Shown here: positions 63,839 to 64,000 of the stretch, in pieces
How positions within the stretch are numbered: the first letter of the stretch is position 1
Layout: each line of letters starts with the position of its first letter
Assembly (NCBI RefSeq): GCF_030718935.1
Contig: NZ_CP132194.1
Span: 806,001 to 870,000, forward strand
DNA length: 64,000 bases
Source: Psychrobacter sp. M13
Lineage (GTDB): Bacteria; Pseudomonadota; Gammaproteobacteria; Pseudomonadales; Moraxellaceae
Direction: 5' to 3'
The notes under the pieces: generated by a model
Databases searched by the model: none
Told to the model about the DNA's origin: nothing
Seen by the model: only the letters and a program-made list of their open reading frames with translations
Position numbers and translations under genes: made by a program

Positions 63839-64000
63839 TTATGACGAGGTAAGCTGATAAAGTCCAGCAACAACTTGGCCAATTTGGGTTTGTTTAAGGC
63901 AGTCAAAACCTTGAAAGTCTGCTGTGGCTACTTTTTGTTGCAGTATCGATGTTAAGTCTGTTAATTGCTCAGTCAAGTCTTTATCCGCTTCTAAGTAGAT
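63839..64000 (-). CDS. Unidentified protein, C-terminal part (5' end outside window)
   Basis: The - strand frame is open from the window edge to a TAA at 63841-63839, giving at least 53 residues, beginning IYLEADKDLTEQLTDLTSIL and ending AGLYQLTSS. Helical and acidic to mixed. I do not recognise the family, and so short a piece gives no domain. A weak A+T-rich hairpin (near 63810-63832) follows the stop. Confidence 0.55.
   Translation of the reverse strand: MYLEADKDLTEQLTDLTSILQQKVATADFQGFDCLKQTQIGQVVAGLYQLTSS

Overview
The window is a contiguous piece of a gammaproteobacterial chromosome, most like Psychrobacter (Moraxellaceae). That placement is inference from the mix of genes, the moderate A+T content and protein similarities recalled from memory; no marker gene such as 16S rRNA is present. 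I saw no rRNA, tRNA, CRISPR array, intact insertion sequence or prophage.

Layout: (1) 1-3820, the end of the complex I operon (nuoL partial, nuoM, nuoN) with a terminator. (2) 4032-14703, mostly housekeeping: ferredoxin-NADP reductase, an unknown protein, a MscS channel, YbeY and PhoH (rRNA/RNA metabolism), two ubiquinone hydroxylases, a PIN-like protein, an unknown membrane protein and an OmpA-like lipoprotein. (3) 14747-15658, a LysO-type lysine exporter. (4) 15901-21475, a lipid-metabolism cluster: a three-domain protein equivalent to E. coli YnbA fused to YnbC, a patatin-like protein with altered catalytic residues, a short-chain dehydrogenase, and a convergent CdsA-type cytidylyltransferase (YnbB-like). 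(5) 21570-27082, NAD synthesis (nadA-nadB, nadC) around the Nudix-type regulator nrtR, with a shared candidate operator. (6) 27524-33589, MarC-family protein with a structured leader, trimethylamine monooxygenase-like FMO, LysE/ArgO exporter, a three-gene operon of mutually related unknown proteins, and rluB. (7) 33958-58128, a complete Wzx/Wzy-type capsule locus, all on the + strand. (8) 58304-62205, scpB, scpA, trpS and a lipid A-type acyltransferase on the - strand, then rpsI and rplM and the end of an unidentified gene.

Capsule logic: wza-wzb-wzc export and control; a UDP-GlcNAc 4,6-dehydratase plus PglE/PglD/PglC-like enzymes would make and load diacetylated bacillosamine (QuiNAc4NAc) as first sugar; TviB/TviC-like enzymes would give UDP-GalNAcA; Ugd plus a UDP-glucuronate 4-epimerase would give UDP-GalA. 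Two glycosyltransferases then fit a trisaccharide repeat. A carboxyethyl-ornithine-synthase-like opine dehydrogenase followed by an ATP-grasp ligase suggests an opine-type amino acid amide-linked to a uronic acid. Two PaaK/CapK-like adenylating enzymes add further decoration potential. The middle of the locus is visibly more A+T-rich than its ends, as expected of a serotype-specific cassette.

Several intergenic inverted repeats with GTAGG...CCTAC ends lie near 27.2, 58.2, 58.9 and 62.5 kb. The strongest leads are the Ynb-like lipid cluster, the opine/ATP-grasp pair in the capsule locus, the three-paralogue operon at 30.7-32.6 kb, and the NrtR operator pair.
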